Source: Saccharibacillus brassicae (GTDB taxonomy: Bacteria; Bacillota; Bacilli; Paenibacillales; Paenibacillaceae). From it: DNA of 64,000 nt. Made by a program: the position numbers and the translations under genes. Numbering within the stretch: position 1 is the first letter of the stretch; every line of letters starts with the position of its first letter. The stretch is from assembly GCF_006542275.1 (NCBI RefSeq), contig NZ_CP041217.1:1163501-1227500 (forward strand), in the 5' to 3' direction. The notes beneath the pieces are model-generated. The model searched no databases and was not told the origin of the DNA. It saw only the letters and a list, made by a program, of their open reading frames with translations. This document shows, one piece after another, positions 1 to 8,236 of this stretch.

Positions 1-441
1 GCGATCGCGGCGCTGAGCCCGGACGACCTGCGTCCGATGCAGTTCTCGGTCCGCAAAGCCGAATACGTCATCGGCGCCGCCCGACTGATCGAAGCCGGCG
101 ATCTGTCCAAAAGCGGACTGCTGGCTCTGGGCGAAGCCGAAGCGCGCGAAGCGCTGCTTCGTATTCGCGGCGTCGGCGCCTGGACGGCGGACTACGTCGG
201 CATGAAAACGCTGCGCCGAGCTTCGGCGTTCCCGGCGGGAGACGCCGGGCTGCACCAGGCGCTGAAGCGCGGGCTCGGCCTGAGCCGCAGGCCGCTGCCG
301 GCGGAGATCGCCGCCGCGGCCGCCCCGTGGCGCGGCCATGAAGCGTACGCGACTTTTTATTTGTGGCAGTCGCTGCTGACACCCGCGCCAGACCAGATTC
401 CGAATCCCATTCCCGATTCCTTGTCACATCCCATTTCGTAA
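1..441 (+). CDS. alkA: DNA-3-methyladenine glycosylase II (AlkA-type), C-terminal part, cut by the window edge
   Basis: The frame is open from base 1, so the true start lies upstream. The visible 146 residues hold the end of a helix-hairpin-helix/GPD fold: the hairpin IRGVGAWTADYVGM (about residues 55-68 of the visible part) followed by the conserved Asp in FPAGDAGL, the catalytic acid of this family. Such enzymes excise alkylated purines such as 3-methyladenine from DNA. The stop overlaps the ribosome site of the ogt gene that follows, so the two alkylation-repair genes are very probably one operon. The last 20 residues, rich in P, N and S, are not part of the fold. Confidence 0.9.
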   Translation, partial: AIAALSPDDLRPMQFSVRKAEYVIGAARLIEAGDLSKSGLLALGEAEAREALLRIRGVGAWTADYVGMKTLRRASAFPAGDAGLHQALKRGLGLSRRPLPAEIAAAAAPWRGHEAYATFYLWQSLLTPAPDQIPNPIPDSLSHPIS

Positions 442-456
442 GGAGGCTGTTCGTCC

Positions 457-1044
457 ATGAGTAGAACCCAACCCGCTTTGGCGCCGCCGGCGTCCACGAC
501 TCTGCCGGCCGCCGCGGCCGTGCATCGCCTGACCTATCTGTCGCCGCTCGGCGAGATCCGGATCGAAGGCACCGACGAAGCCGTCTCTTCGATCCTGTTC
601 GCCGACACGGCCATGCCGGAAGGCTGGCCGGAGTCCAATCCGTTTGTGCACGCCTCGCTGCAGGGCGCGCAGCACGATGCCGAAGATGCCGGCATCCCCG
701 CCGCGCTGCGGCAGTGCCGTCTGCAGCTCGACGAATATTTCCGCGGCGAACGCAAGACGTTCGATTTCCCGTACGTGTTCGCCGGCACGACGTTCCAACG
801 CGCCGTCTGGGCGGAACTTGCCGCCGTGCCCTATGCGACGTCCCGGTCGTACAAAGACCTAGCGATCGCGGTCGGCAGCGAACGCGCCGTACGCGCCGTC
901 GGCTCGGCCAACGGCCGCAACAAACTGACGATCGTGCTGCCGTGCCATCGCATCATCGGCTCCGGCGGCAAGCTGACCGGCTACGCCGGCGGCCTGTGGC
1001 GCAAAGAATGGCTGCTGCGGCACGAAGCCCGATACGCCGACTGA
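457..1044 (+). CDS. ogt: Methylated-DNA--protein-cysteine methyltransferase
   Basis: A 195-residue suicide DNA-repair protein that transfers the methyl group of O6-methylguanine to its own cysteine. The active-site motif LPCHRIIG is intact at about residues 152-159, preceded by the DNA-binding helix region (YATSRSYKDLA, then RAVRAVGSANGRN) and followed by GYAGGLWRKEWLL. Length fits an Ogt enzyme, not the bifunctional Ada. GGAGG lies ten bases before the ATG and overlaps the alkA stop, indicating co-transcription with the glycosylase. The first 25 residues are a low-complexity Ala/Pro stretch outside the fold. Confidence 0.93.
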   Translation: MSRTQPALAPPASTTLPAAAAVHRLTYLSPLGEIRIEGTDEAVSSILFADTAMPEGWPESNPFVHASLQGAQHDAEDAGIPAALRQCRLQLDEYFRGERKTFDFPYVFAGTTFQRAVWAELAAVPYATSRSYKDLAIAVGSERAVRAVGSANGRNKLTIVLPCHRIIGSGGKLTGYAGGLWRKEWLLRHEARYAD

Positions 1045-1203
1045 AGCGAATAGGCGGCCGGCGAACTTGCCGGCGCCGCGACCTTCCGTTCTGGCAGCTG
1101 GAACGACGGTTTCGGAAGTTTCGGCGCGCCGCCGCCCAAGCCGCCTTGGAGCTTCGCTTTCGAGTGCCGATGCCCGGCGACCGCCTCTGTCCGTTCGCGC
1201 CGA

Positions 1204-1253
1204 AAAAGGCTGCCCCGGTCGCATATCGCGACTCCGGGGCAGCCTTTTCTTTT
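1204..1253. terminator. Rho-independent terminator, probably bidirectional
   Basis: Perfect 15-bp stem AAAAGGCTGCCCCGG (1204-1218) with CCGGGGCAGCCTTTT (1234-1248), followed by a T-rich tail. It lies between convergent ogt and the M20 peptidase gene and can end transcription from either side. Confidence 0.9.
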
Positions 1254-1303
1254 AGCGCCAGACCGCTCGACTCCACATGACACCGCTCACGAAAGGGCAG
1301 CGC

Positions 1304-2584
1304 TCACGCCGGATCGGCGTTTCTGCGCGGCAGCAGCGGCTCGGTCGTCTCCGCCAGTCCGACCAGCCCGAGCAGCGTCAGCAAAATCTTCTGCACGCCG
1401 AGATGCGCAGCCGTCGGGTCGTAGTATTCGTTCAGCGTATGCGCGCCGCCGAAATCGCCGCCGCCGCCGAGCGTCACGGCCGGGATGCCGAGATGAATCG
1501 GGATGTTGGCGTCGGTGCTGCTGGCTCCTTCCAGAATTGGACGGAAGCCCATCGCAAGACCCGCTCCGGCCGCCGCCTGCACGATCTCGCTGTCGGACCG
1601 CTGGAAGCCCGCCGGGCGATCGCCGACGCGTTCGACGAGCGTCGTAATCGCGTTCGGACGCCGCCAGCGATCGTTCTCAGCCTGCGCCGCGCGGCGGATC
1701 AGCTCCAGCACGTCGGCTTCGAGCCGCTCCAGCCGCTCCTGCGAAGTCGAACGCATATCGACGATCATGCCCGCCGTCTCGGCGATCGTATTGACCGACG
1801 TGCCGCCTTCGATCACGCCGATATTGAACGTTGTTTTCGGTTCGTGCGGCACTTCCAGATCGGCGATCTTGCCTATCGCGCGGCCGAGGGCATGGATCGG
1901 GCTCGGCGTGCCGAAGCTGCCGAAGCTGTGCCCGCCCGGGCCGCGGAACACGATCTTGTAGCGCTTGCTGCCGGCCGCAAGATACGTGATCCGGTCCGGC
2001 GCGCCCGGCTCGATCGAGATGAATCCGTCGAGATCGTCGCGGGCGGCGAACAGCGCTTTGACGCCGCGCAGGTCGCCGAGCCCTTCTTCGCCGACGGTCG
2101 CGCCGATCACGAGGTCCCCTTCGGTGACCAGTCCGGCTTCGTTGAGCGCGCGCAGCAGCGTCAGCACGGACGCCAGCCCGCGGCCGTCGTCGGCGATGCC
2201 CGGCGCGTAGATACGGCTGCCTTCGCGCCGCGCTTTGACGACCGTCCCGCGCGGAAACACCGTGTCGAGATGCGCGCAGACGGCGAGCGCCGGACCCGTG
2301 CCCCGGCCGCGCCGGACGCCGAACACGTTGCCGACTTCGTCGGTCTTGACCTGTTCAAGGCCCAGATCGGACAGTTTACGGGCGAAAGCGCGCCCTTTCT
2401 CCCCTTCTTCGAACGTCGGCGCTTCGATCTCGGTCAGCTCAATCTGCTCGTCGGTCGTGCGGTCGTTGTCCGCTTCAAGAAACTCGAACGCGCGGCGGAC
2501 CGCCGGATCTGCCGTCAGGCGTTCGAAGACGCGGGTCGTCGTGTCGGATAGGCGGACTTTGGAAGCTCCGGCGATTTCGGTCAT
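1304..2584 (-). CDS. M20-family metallopeptidase (PepT/ArgE/DapE-like amidohydrolase)
   Basis: A 426-residue cytosolic zinc hydrolase. Seen: the first metal-ligand motif AVCAHLDTVFPRG (about residue 90), the second metal region APGIADDGRGLASVL, the catalytic Glu pair in GATVGEEGLGDLRG, a lid/dimerisation segment in the middle, and a C-terminal histidine region (GGGGDFGGAHTLNEYYDP). M20 enzymes remove amino-acid or acyl groups from di- and tripeptides and N-acyl amino acids; the substrate cannot be read from sequence. GGAGG sits about nine bases before the ATG. Transcribed alone, convergent to ogt. Confidence 0.85.
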   Translation of the reverse strand: MTEIAGASKVRLSDTTTRVFERLTADPAVRRAFEFLEADNDRTTDEQIELTEIEAPTFEEGEKGRAFARKLSDLGLEQVKTDEVGNVFGVRRGRGTGPALAVCAHLDTVFPRGTVVKARREGSRIYAPGIADDGRGLASVLTLLRALNEAGLVTEGDLVIGATVGEEGLGDLRGVKALFAARDDLDGFISIEPGAPDRITYLAAGSKRYKIVFRGPGGHSFGSFGTPSPIHALGRAIGKIADLEVPHEPKTTFNIGVIEGGTSVNTIAETAGMIVDMRSTSQERLERLEADVLELIRRAAQAENDRWRRPNAITTLVERVGDRPAGFQRSDSEIVQAAAGAGLAMGFRPILEGASSTDANIPIHLGIPAVTLGGGGDFGGAHTLNEYYDPTAAHLGVQKILLTLLGLVGLAETTEPLLPRRNADPA

Positions 2585-2631
2585 GACAGGAAATCCTCCT
2601 CTGCGGGTACATGGATTGAGGCTTGCGCCGT

Positions 2632-3081
2632 TTATTTGTAAAACTTGCCGTAGAGCCGGTCGTATCTGCGATTTTTCTCAAAAAAATTCATGAAGCCGAC
2701 GATGAGGCCGAACCCGGCCAGCATGGCGAGGACACCGATTTGAGCGCCGAACGGCATGTTTTGCAGCAGTTCGTGCGGTTCGCGTCCATCCACGATAATT
2801 TGGCCAAAGACGACCAGCCCCAGCATGTACACAAAAGCTTTGATCCCTTCGATCAGGATGACCCGCACTTTCGGCTTGGCCTTCTTGCGCTCCCAGTTCC
2901 GGAAAAAGCGTTCTTCGATCCGTTTTTCGCCAAAAAAGTGAATCGCTCCCCATATCGCCAGCAGAGCCAAAACCGCGTAGTACATACCCATGTAACCGAT
3001 CTCGATTTTCAAAGGCACGAAGATCAGAATGACCAGCAGAACCGAGCCGATCCCGAACCGTGTTTTTTTGTCAAAATCCAT
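2632..3081 (-). CDS. Small integral membrane protein, unknown function
   Basis: A 149-residue protein I cannot assign to a named family. Two hydrophobic stretches near the N-terminus (about residues 10-29 and 31-50) are followed by a basic loop with FFGEKRIEERFFRNWERKK, then two further membrane segments (VYMLGLVVFGQII and IGVLAMLAGFGLIVGFMNFF) and a short basic tail. GGAGG precedes the ATG. It lies 47 bases upstream of the M20 peptidase gene in the same direction and may be co-transcribed with it. Confidence 0.7.
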   Translation of the reverse strand: MDFDKKTRFGIGSVLLVILIFVPLKIEIGYMGMYYAVLALLAIWGAIHFFGEKRIEERFFRNWERKKAKPKVRVILIEGIKAFVYMLGLVVFGQIIVDGREPHELLQNMPFGAQIGVLAMLAGFGLIVGFMNFFEKNRRYDRLYGKFYK

Positions 3082-3154
3082 CTCGTTCCTCCTTCATTCT
3101 TTCCTCGTTAAGCATTAATTCCCATGTTATCATAAGCCGATTCCGAACGTAACC

Positions 3155-3184
3155 TTGTTTTCGCTATCCGGCTGCCTCTATAAT
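3155..3184 (+). promoter_or_regulatory. SigA-type promoter for the cyclase-family gene
   Basis: TTGTTT (3155-3160), 18-bp spacer, TATAAT (3179-3184), followed 35 bases later by the ATG of the downstream gene. Confidence 0.6.
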
Positions 3185-3218
3185 AAACGATTAAAAACAG
3201 AAAACGAGGTGGGCCACC

Positions 3219-3956
3219 ATGACCAACGATCTGCTCGGCGCGCTCAAACTGCTCAAGGAAAAGAAATGGATCGACCTGACCCACACGTTCGGACCGGACT
3301 CTCCGCGCTTCGCGGCGTTCGAGCCGGCGCAGTTCGAGACGCTGTTCACGCACGACGACGGCTTTTTCGCCCAGCGTTTCCATTTGCCCGGCCAGTACGG
3401 CACGCATCTCGACGCTCCCATCCATTTCGTGCGGGACGCGCGTTATCTCGACGAACTGGAACTGAAAGAGCTGGTGCTGCCGCTGATCGTGATCGACAAA
3501 TCGGCCGAAGCGGCGGCGGATGCCGATTATACGCTGAGCGCGGCAGACATCGAAGCGTTCGAAGCGCAGCACGGCCGCATTCCGCCCGACAGCTTCGTCG
3601 CCCTGCGCACCGATTGGAGCAAGCGCTGGCCGAGCCAGGGCGCGTTCGAGAACAAGGACGCGGACGGCCGCAGCCATGCACCGGGCTGGTCGGTCGAAGC
3701 ACTGGAACTGCTGCTGCGGCAGCGCGGCGTCCAGGCCGTCGGCCACGAGACGTTCGACACGGACTCCGCCGCGGATTATGCCCGCAACGGCGCGCTGCTC
3801 GGCGAATATTACGTGCTGGACCAAGACGTGTACCAGGTCGAGCTGCTGAACAATCTGGACCTTGTGCCGCCTACGGGTGCGGTCATCTTCAATATCGTGC
3901 CCAAAGCGGAAAAAGCGTCGGGGTTCCCGGTACGGTCTTTTGCCATCCTGCCCTGA
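3219..3956 (+). CDS. Cyclase-family metal-dependent hydrolase (kynurenine formamidase/KynB-like fold)
   Basis: A 245-residue cytosolic protein. The family signature is present: DLTHTFGPDSPRF near residue 20, then QYGTHLDAPIHF (about residues 65-76), which supplies the His/Asp metal ligands, and VGHETFDTD later. Members hydrolyse N-formylkynurenine, isatin or other cyclic or amide substrates; no kyn genes are nearby, so the substrate is open. GAGGTGG lies six bases before the ATG, and a good promoter sits directly upstream. Monocistronic, closed by the terminator at 4049-4086. Confidence 0.8.
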   Translation: MTNDLLGALKLLKEKKWIDLTHTFGPDSPRFAAFEPAQFETLFTHDDGFFAQRFHLPGQYGTHLDAPIHFVRDARYLDELELKELVLPLIVIDKSAEAAADADYTLSAADIEAFEAQHGRIPPDSFVALRTDWSKRWPSQGAFENKDADGRSHAPGWSVEALELLLRQRGVQAVGHETFDTDSAADYARNGALLGEYYVLDQDVYQVELLNNLDLVPPTGAVIFNIVPKAEKASGFPVRSFAILP

Positions 3957-3980
3957 GCGGAAGCTGGGGTCATCCCGCAT

Positions 3981-4052
3981 ATCCGAATACCTGAATGTCC
4001 GAACGCCTGAACGTCCGAATACCGGAATACCAAAATGCCGAAATACCGAAAA
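3981..4052. repeat. Degenerate 8-bp tandem repeat, nine units
   Basis: Nine consecutive octamers related to RYCCGAAT: ATCCGAAT, ACCTGAAT, GTCCGAAC, GCCTGAAC, GTCCGAAT, ACCGGAAT, ACCAAAAT, GCCGAAAT, ACCGAAAA. It fills the gap between the cyclase stop and the terminator stem. Confidence 0.85.
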
Positions 4053-4086
4053 GCAGCCGCTCGTCCTTACGGACCCGGCTGCTTTT
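4049..4086. terminator. Rho-independent terminator
   Basis: Stem AAAAGCAGCCG (4049-4059) with CGGCTGCTTTT (4076-4086); lies between the convergent cyclase and PAF-acetylhydrolase-like genes. Confidence 0.8.
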
Positions 4087-4131
4087 GCGCTGCTGTCTTC
4101 CTTTTTTCCGTGATGCTCCCGTCTTGGCCTT

Positions 4132-5670
4132 TTATGGACCTTGGATCAGCTTGTAATCGCCCTCCGTTCCCGCTTCGAGAGCAGGCTGCTCCACTTTTTC
4201 CCCTTTCAGATACTTGTCAAAAAAAGCTACCGTATAGACACGGATCACCTCATGCGCTCCGCGCGCGTCCAGACCGGATGCGGCCGACAGCAGAGGTGAA
4301 TACAGCGGCGCGTCGGAGAAGCTGGTATGGTCGGTATTTGGGAGCGTCAACCTGTAATTGCCTCCGGCCGCCGCCTGGGCCTGACGTTCCAGCAGTTCGC
4401 CGACGGTATCGTCGTATTCGGACCGGGAAGCGCCGATTTGCGCCAACGCTTCGTCGCTCATGGCCTCCGCACGGAATGTGCGGTCCGCGCTCATGAGCAT
4501 AAACGGCCGGTCGAAGCCCCGCGGCGCGCGCAGCGACCCGTACAAGCCGCCATCCATATCGATGCCGGCCCGCAGCCGGTCGTCGCCGAGCAGCAGCTGC
4601 GCCGCGGCCGCGCCGCCCAGCGAATACCCGACGATGCCCGCCCGCTCCAGATCGAGCCGGCCGCCAAATCGCTCCGCCGCTCCGGCCATTTCGCCCTGCC
4701 CGGCGGAGCTGTCCGATGCGGCACTAGAAGACCTCAACCCGGCCCGCGCCTCCCCAGGCTCCCCGATTCCGCCCCCTGTTCTCTTTCTTCCGTCCAGCTC
4801 TTCCAGCCGATCCAGCACGAACTTCACGTCCGGCACCCAGACGTCGTCCGTCAGCCGGTCGAACGCCCCGTTGTCGAGCGTCGTTCCCGCATCGGCGTAG
4901 AACGGCATCACTTCTCCGTCCGGGAACATGGTGACGTTCGTACCGCCGGCATGCTCGATCCCGACGACGATATACCCCTGCGAAGCGAGCTGTTCGGTCA
5001 GGAACGTACTTTGGCCGCTCCAGCCGCGGTTGCCGTGCGAATACACGATGACGGGATACCGCGCCTGCGCGCCGGACAGCGGCGCATGTTCGAGTGCACG
5101 CGTGCGTACCAGCCGCATACTGTCGAACAGCAGCGCCGGTACGCCTTCGTGTCCGCCCAGCGCCTGCGCGAATAGATGCGGATGCTGCAGGTACGGCGCA
5201 GCCGGGCCGGAAGCTTTTGCCTCGGCCGGGTACCAGAACTGCACCAACAGCTTCCGCCGCTTGCCGGCCTCGTCCGCGTGCACCTGCCTGCGCGAGACGT
5301 CTGTCCAGACGTACGTCGCCGTGCCTACGCGGTAAGGCCCCGCAAGCGGCTCGAACACGAACACCGGCAGCGCGATCGGCAGCAGAATCGCTCCCGCTGC
5401 ATACAGCAGCGCCGCCGCACCGATCGACAGCCGCACCCTTTTGCGCCGACGACGGCGAACCCCGCGTAAGCTCGACAGCGGCAGCAGGATCATGGCGTAC
5501 AGCGGGATCATTTCCCATCTCGGCCCTTCAAGCCCCAGATGCAGCAGCAGTACGATCCCCGATCCCGCGGCTGCCGCGATATTCGCCGCTGCCCCGCGCA
5601 GGCGCCCGGACAGAAGCAGCAGCAGGATGATCCCGTTCACTGCCGCCAGCAGCATCTCTCCTTCTCTCAT
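4132..5670 (-). CDS. Membrane-anchored alpha/beta hydrolase, PAF-acetylhydrolase II-like
   Basis: A 512-residue protein. The first 120 residues hold four or five hydrophobic segments separated by a basic loop (RGVRRRRRKR), and the rest is an alpha/beta hydrolase. Seen: the oxyanion region VIVYSHGNRGWSG, the nucleophile elbow GYSLGGAAA with Ser in GxSxG, an Asp candidate in LMSADRTFRAE, and a late His in LPNTDHTSFSD. PAF-acetylhydrolase relatives cleave short acyl esters; the real substrate is unknown. A linker of about 40 residues rich in Gly, Glu and Ser (GGGIGEPGEARAG onward) interrupts the core. AAGGAGG precedes the ATG. Upstream lies a duplicated 16-bp element (5696-5745) that may control it. 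Confidence 0.75.
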   Translation of the reverse strand: MREGEMLLAAVNGIILLLLLSGRLRGAAANIAAAAGSGIVLLLHLGLEGPRWEMIPLYAMILLPLSSLRGVRRRRRKRVRLSIGAAALLYAAGAILLPIALPVFVFEPLAGPYRVGTATYVWTDVSRRQVHADEAGKRRKLLVQFWYPAEAKASGPAAPYLQHPHLFAQALGGHEGVPALLFDSMRLVRTRALEHAPLSGAQARYPVIVYSHGNRGWSGQSTFLTEQLASQGYIVVGIEHAGGTNVTMFPDGEVMPFYADAGTTLDNGAFDRLTDDVWVPDVKFVLDRLEELDGRKRTGGGIGEPGEARAGLRSSSAASDSSAGQGEMAGAAERFGGRLDLERAGIVGYSLGGAAAAQLLLGDDRLRAGIDMDGGLYGSLRAPRGFDRPFMLMSADRTFRAEAMSDEALAQIGASRSEYDDTVGELLERQAQAAAGGNYRLTLPNTDHTSFSDAPLYSPLLSAASGLDARGAHEVIRVYTVAFFDKYLKGEKVEQPALEAGTEGDYKLIQGP

Positions 5671-5695
5671 GGACAGCCTCCTTTTCTTTTATGAC

Positions 5696-5745
5696 ACAAT
5701 CGTATTATAAACACAAATCTTTAATTAATACAATCGTATTATAAA
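5696..5745 (-). promoter_or_regulatory. Two 16-bp direct repeats carrying TATAAT and a dyad: promoter/operator candidate
   Basis: The sequence TTTATAATACGATTGT (minus strand) occurs twice, at 5696-5711 and 5730-5745, exactly 34 bp apart. Each copy contains TATAAT. The distal copy extends into an inverted pair AATAC-N4-GTATT typical of repressor operators. It lies 25-75 bases upstream of the hydrolase start. Confidence 0.5.
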
Positions 5746-5856
5746 AAGAGTGCAGGAGGCCGGTCTCGAATCCCGCTGCCGCCCGGACTGTTCCGCTCGG
5801 CGGATTCGGCGTATAATGGGAATCGGGTCCTCCCGCGAAAGGAGGTGAAATACCCG

Positions 5857-6903
5857 ATGAACATGAATCCGAAGGCAGCGCTCCACATGCTGGTCGGCAT
5901 CCCCGGCAGCGGCAAAAGCGTCTACGCCCGAGAGCTGGCCAGCGCGGTCCGGGGCGTCATCGTCTCGACGGACGCGGTCCGGCTGAAGCTGTTCGGCGGC
6001 GAAACGCGGCAAAAAAACACCTACGTCATCTTTGACGAGGCGTTCCGGGAGATTGAAGCGGCTTTGGCGGCGGGGCGCACGGTCATCTTCGATGCGACCA
6101 ACGTCGATCGCGACCGGCGCGCGAAGTTTCTGAAGCGATTTGCCGATGAACGCGTCGAATGCCATGTGCTCGATACGCTGTACGAGACGGCGCAGCGGCG
6201 CATCTCGGGCCGCAAGCGCAAGCTCGACGACAAGATTCTGGCCAAATACGCGAAGAATCTTCAGTTTCCGCTGCCCGGCGAAGGCTTCGCCGAAGTGCGT
6301 CTCGTGCATATGCCGGACGCGGAAGCGCTGTACGGACAAGCTGTGGCGCTGCCCGATGATGGCGCGAACGTCCCAAGCGGATCGCAATCGCAGGGCAACG
6401 AGCTGCGCCTCAAGCTGGAAACGCTGCTGCGGCAGGAAGCCGGCCATGACGAACTGTTTGCCGAACTGTCGGCTGTCCCGTCGTTTGCCCGCATGCTCGG
6501 CTACGATCAGGGCAATCCGTATCACAGTCGCACGCTGTCCCAGCATACGTACGCGGTGCTGGAATACGTGAACGCTTTTTACGGCGAAGAAGACCGGCTT
6601 GAGATGCAGTGGACGGCGCTGCTGCACGACATCGGCAAACCGTTCTGCCAAGTGTGGAAAGAAGCCCGCGGACATTATTCGTACTTCGGGCACGAGCACG
6701 TATCCGCTTCGATCGGCTGCCATCTGCTGAAGGCGCTCGGATACGGCGACGACTTCGTGCTCGACGTGACCGCGCGGATCGAGACCCATATGGAGATTCT
6801 GCACGGCGGAGACGCCGGCGCTTCGAATCTCTATCACCTGTTGGGCGGCGAGATGCTCGCCCGCATGTATTTGTTCGCGGAAGCCGATACGTTCGGCAAA
6901 TAA
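5857..6903 (+). CDS. Polynucleotide kinase-like ATPase fused to an HD phosphohydrolase domain (RNA end-healing candidate)
   Basis: 348 residues. The P-loop GIPGSGKS (residues 14-21), the Asp of STDAVR (acceptor-activating residue in T4 Pnkp-type kinases), FDATN and the basic lid ISGRKRKLDD mark a 5'-OH polynucleotide kinase-like domain over about residues 8-165. A second domain has the HD signature LLHDIGKP (His257-Asp258) with later histidines in YFGHEHVSAS and ETHMEILHGG. HD domains of this kind remove 3'-phosphate or 2',3'-cyclic phosphate in the known HD-Pnk healing enzymes; here the kinase comes first. A GTG at 5845 overlaps the AAAGGAGG site, so the ATG at 5857 (spacing 11) is the likelier start. 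An RNA ligase follows 53 bases downstream. Confidence 0.75.
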   Translation: MNMNPKAALHMLVGIPGSGKSVYARELASAVRGVIVSTDAVRLKLFGGETRQKNTYVIFDEAFREIEAALAAGRTVIFDATNVDRDRRAKFLKRFADERVECHVLDTLYETAQRRISGRKRKLDDKILAKYAKNLQFPLPGEGFAEVRLVHMPDAEALYGQAVALPDDGANVPSGSQSQGNELRLKLETLLRQEAGHDELFAELSAVPSFARMLGYDQGNPYHSRTLSQHTYAVLEYVNAFYGEEDRLEMQWTALLHDIGKPFCQVWKEARGHYSYFGHEHVSASIGCHLLKALGYGDDFVLDVTARIETHMEILHGGDAGASNLYHLLGGEMLARMYLFAEADTFGK

Positions 6904-6956
6904 TCGCGGCCGCGAACCTCATCGCATGACCAAGCACAACGAAGCGAGGCGATTCC

Positions 6957-7598
6957 ATGAAAATCAAATATCCGAAAACGATGCATCTGCCCTGGTCCAG
7001 AAGCTATACGGACGACGACAAAATATTGCGGGACACGGCGCATTTTATCGGACAGGAAGTGGTCGTAACGGAGAAAATGGACGGGGAAAACACGACGATG
7101 TACCCGGACTCTATCAATGCCCGTTCGCTTGACAGCAAAGACCACTCGTCCAGGCATTACGTCAAAACGCTGCACGGAAGCCTTCGTCACCTTATTCCGG
7201 CAGGCTGGCGGTTATGCGGGGAAAATACGTACGCGAAGCATTCGATCAAATACGAAGCGCTGCCGGGGTATTTCATGCTTTTCTCCGTCTGGAACGAACG
7301 CAATGTCTGCCTGTCGTGGGACGATACGGAGCGGCTCGCGAACGAGCTTCGCATCCCGACCGTGCCGGTGCTGTACCGGGGAATCTGGGACGAGCGGGCG
7401 GTCAGACGCTGCCACACCGGTCTGTCGAACTGCGGCGGCGAACAGGAAGGATACGTCGTACGCACAGCGAATTCTTTTGCCTATGATCAGTTCAAAAGCA
7501 GCCTGGCCAAATTCGTGCGCCAAAACCACGTCCGGACAGACGAGCACTGGCTGAGCCGCCCCGTCGAACCGAACGAATTGTCGAAGCCGACGCGGTAA
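6957..7598 (+). CDS. RNA ligase family protein (Rnl-type nucleotidyltransferase)
   Basis: 213 residues with the covalent nucleotidyltransferase core. Motif I is EKMDGENTT with the AMP-accepting Lys40; GWRLCGENTYAKHS fits motif III; QEGYVVR is motif IV; KSSLAKFVRQNH carries the motif V lysines. There is no OB fold or zinc domain, so it is a minimal ligase-only protein. Such enzymes join 3'-OH and 5'-phosphate RNA ends through an AMP intermediate. Its place directly after a kinase-HD end-healing protein gives a complete heal-and-seal RNA-repair cassette. The ribosome site is weak (GCGAGG, eight bases upstream), which may favour coupling to the gene before. Confidence 0.8.
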   Translation: MKIKYPKTMHLPWSRSYTDDDKILRDTAHFIGQEVVVTEKMDGENTTMYPDSINARSLDSKDHSSRHYVKTLHGSLRHLIPAGWRLCGENTYAKHSIKYEALPGYFMLFSVWNERNVCLSWDDTERLANELRIPTVPVLYRGIWDERAVRRCHTGLSNCGGEQEGYVVRTANSFAYDQFKSSLAKFVRQNHVRTDEHWLSRPVEPNELSKPTR

Positions 7599-7713
7599 AT
7601 CCGCGGCTGAACTCCCGATCCCTTAGTTCAACTTATCTCTAGCCTTTTTGAAAGGAGCGAGTCCCATGTAATCCCGAGCGAACGCATATCCAAATCTTCC
7701 GCCCTGCCTGTCC

Positions 7714-8091
7714 TTACATCACCCGAATCCGGTTCGCCCCCGCCAGTCCCCGCAGTTCCAACTGCAATCGATCTTTTTCTTCGTCCGGCACTTCCATTTC
7801 TACCCCGTAGTAATGACGTCCTTCTTCTTCCTTGTTCCATTTCAACAGTCCTTCGAAATGCAGCGGCTGCTCGTTCAGCACGAAATCGAGCGCGACGCGA
7901 ATCCGATTTTTTCCGACGGGAATTTCCAGCGGCAGCGAGACGAGGCAGCCCGAGCGGCTGATATCGTGCATCTGCGCGAAGACCGGCTTTTTCGGCGCGG
8001 ACGTGAAATTCAGGCTGACGATATACAATTCGAACTCGATCGGCTTGTCCAATACATAACGAAACGGCGCTTTTCTGCGATTGCCGGCCAT
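7714..8091 (-). CDS. PilZ-domain protein (probable c-di-GMP effector)
   Basis: A 125-residue single-domain cytosolic protein. The N-terminal basic stretch NRRKAPFRY and the later DISRSGCLVSLP supply the PilZ pattern (arginines, then DxSxxG); the first arginine motif is spaced Rx4R rather than the usual Rx3R. PilZ proteins bind cyclic di-GMP and act on motility or exopolysaccharide machinery; a GGDEF protein occurs at 30965. A longer frame begins at 8133, but GGAGG lies seven bases before the ATG at 8091, which is therefore chosen. Monocistronic. Confidence 0.72.
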   Translation of the reverse strand: MAGNRRKAPFRYVLDKPIEFELYIVSLNFTSAPKKPVFAQMHDISRSGCLVSLPLEIPVGKNRIRVALDFVLNEQPLHFEGLLKWNKEEEGRHYYGVEMEVPDEEKDRLQLELRGLAGANRIRVM

Positions 8092-8206
8092 ATTCAAACC
8101 TCCATTTTTTCCCAAGTGTGTTTTCCTTTTCATCGGCTGTCGGCTGTGGAAAATGAAGAGTCATCCAGCTGCGCCTTTTTTGTAAGCGTTATCTTGGATA
8201 TGGGCG

Positions 8207-8236
8207 CAAAAAAAGAGAGCCTATTCCGCGCTCTCC
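8207..8236 (-). terminator. Terminator overlapping the 3' end of the four-TM protein gene
   Basis: On the minus strand GAGAGC pairs with GGCTCTC, followed by seven T residues; the stop codon lies inside the hairpin. Confidence 0.65.

Noticed and set aside
7651-7671. AAAGGAG followed by ATG-TAA (start-stop)
   Set aside because: A ribosome site with an immediate stop; no gene remains. Possibly a relic, not supported as a feature.
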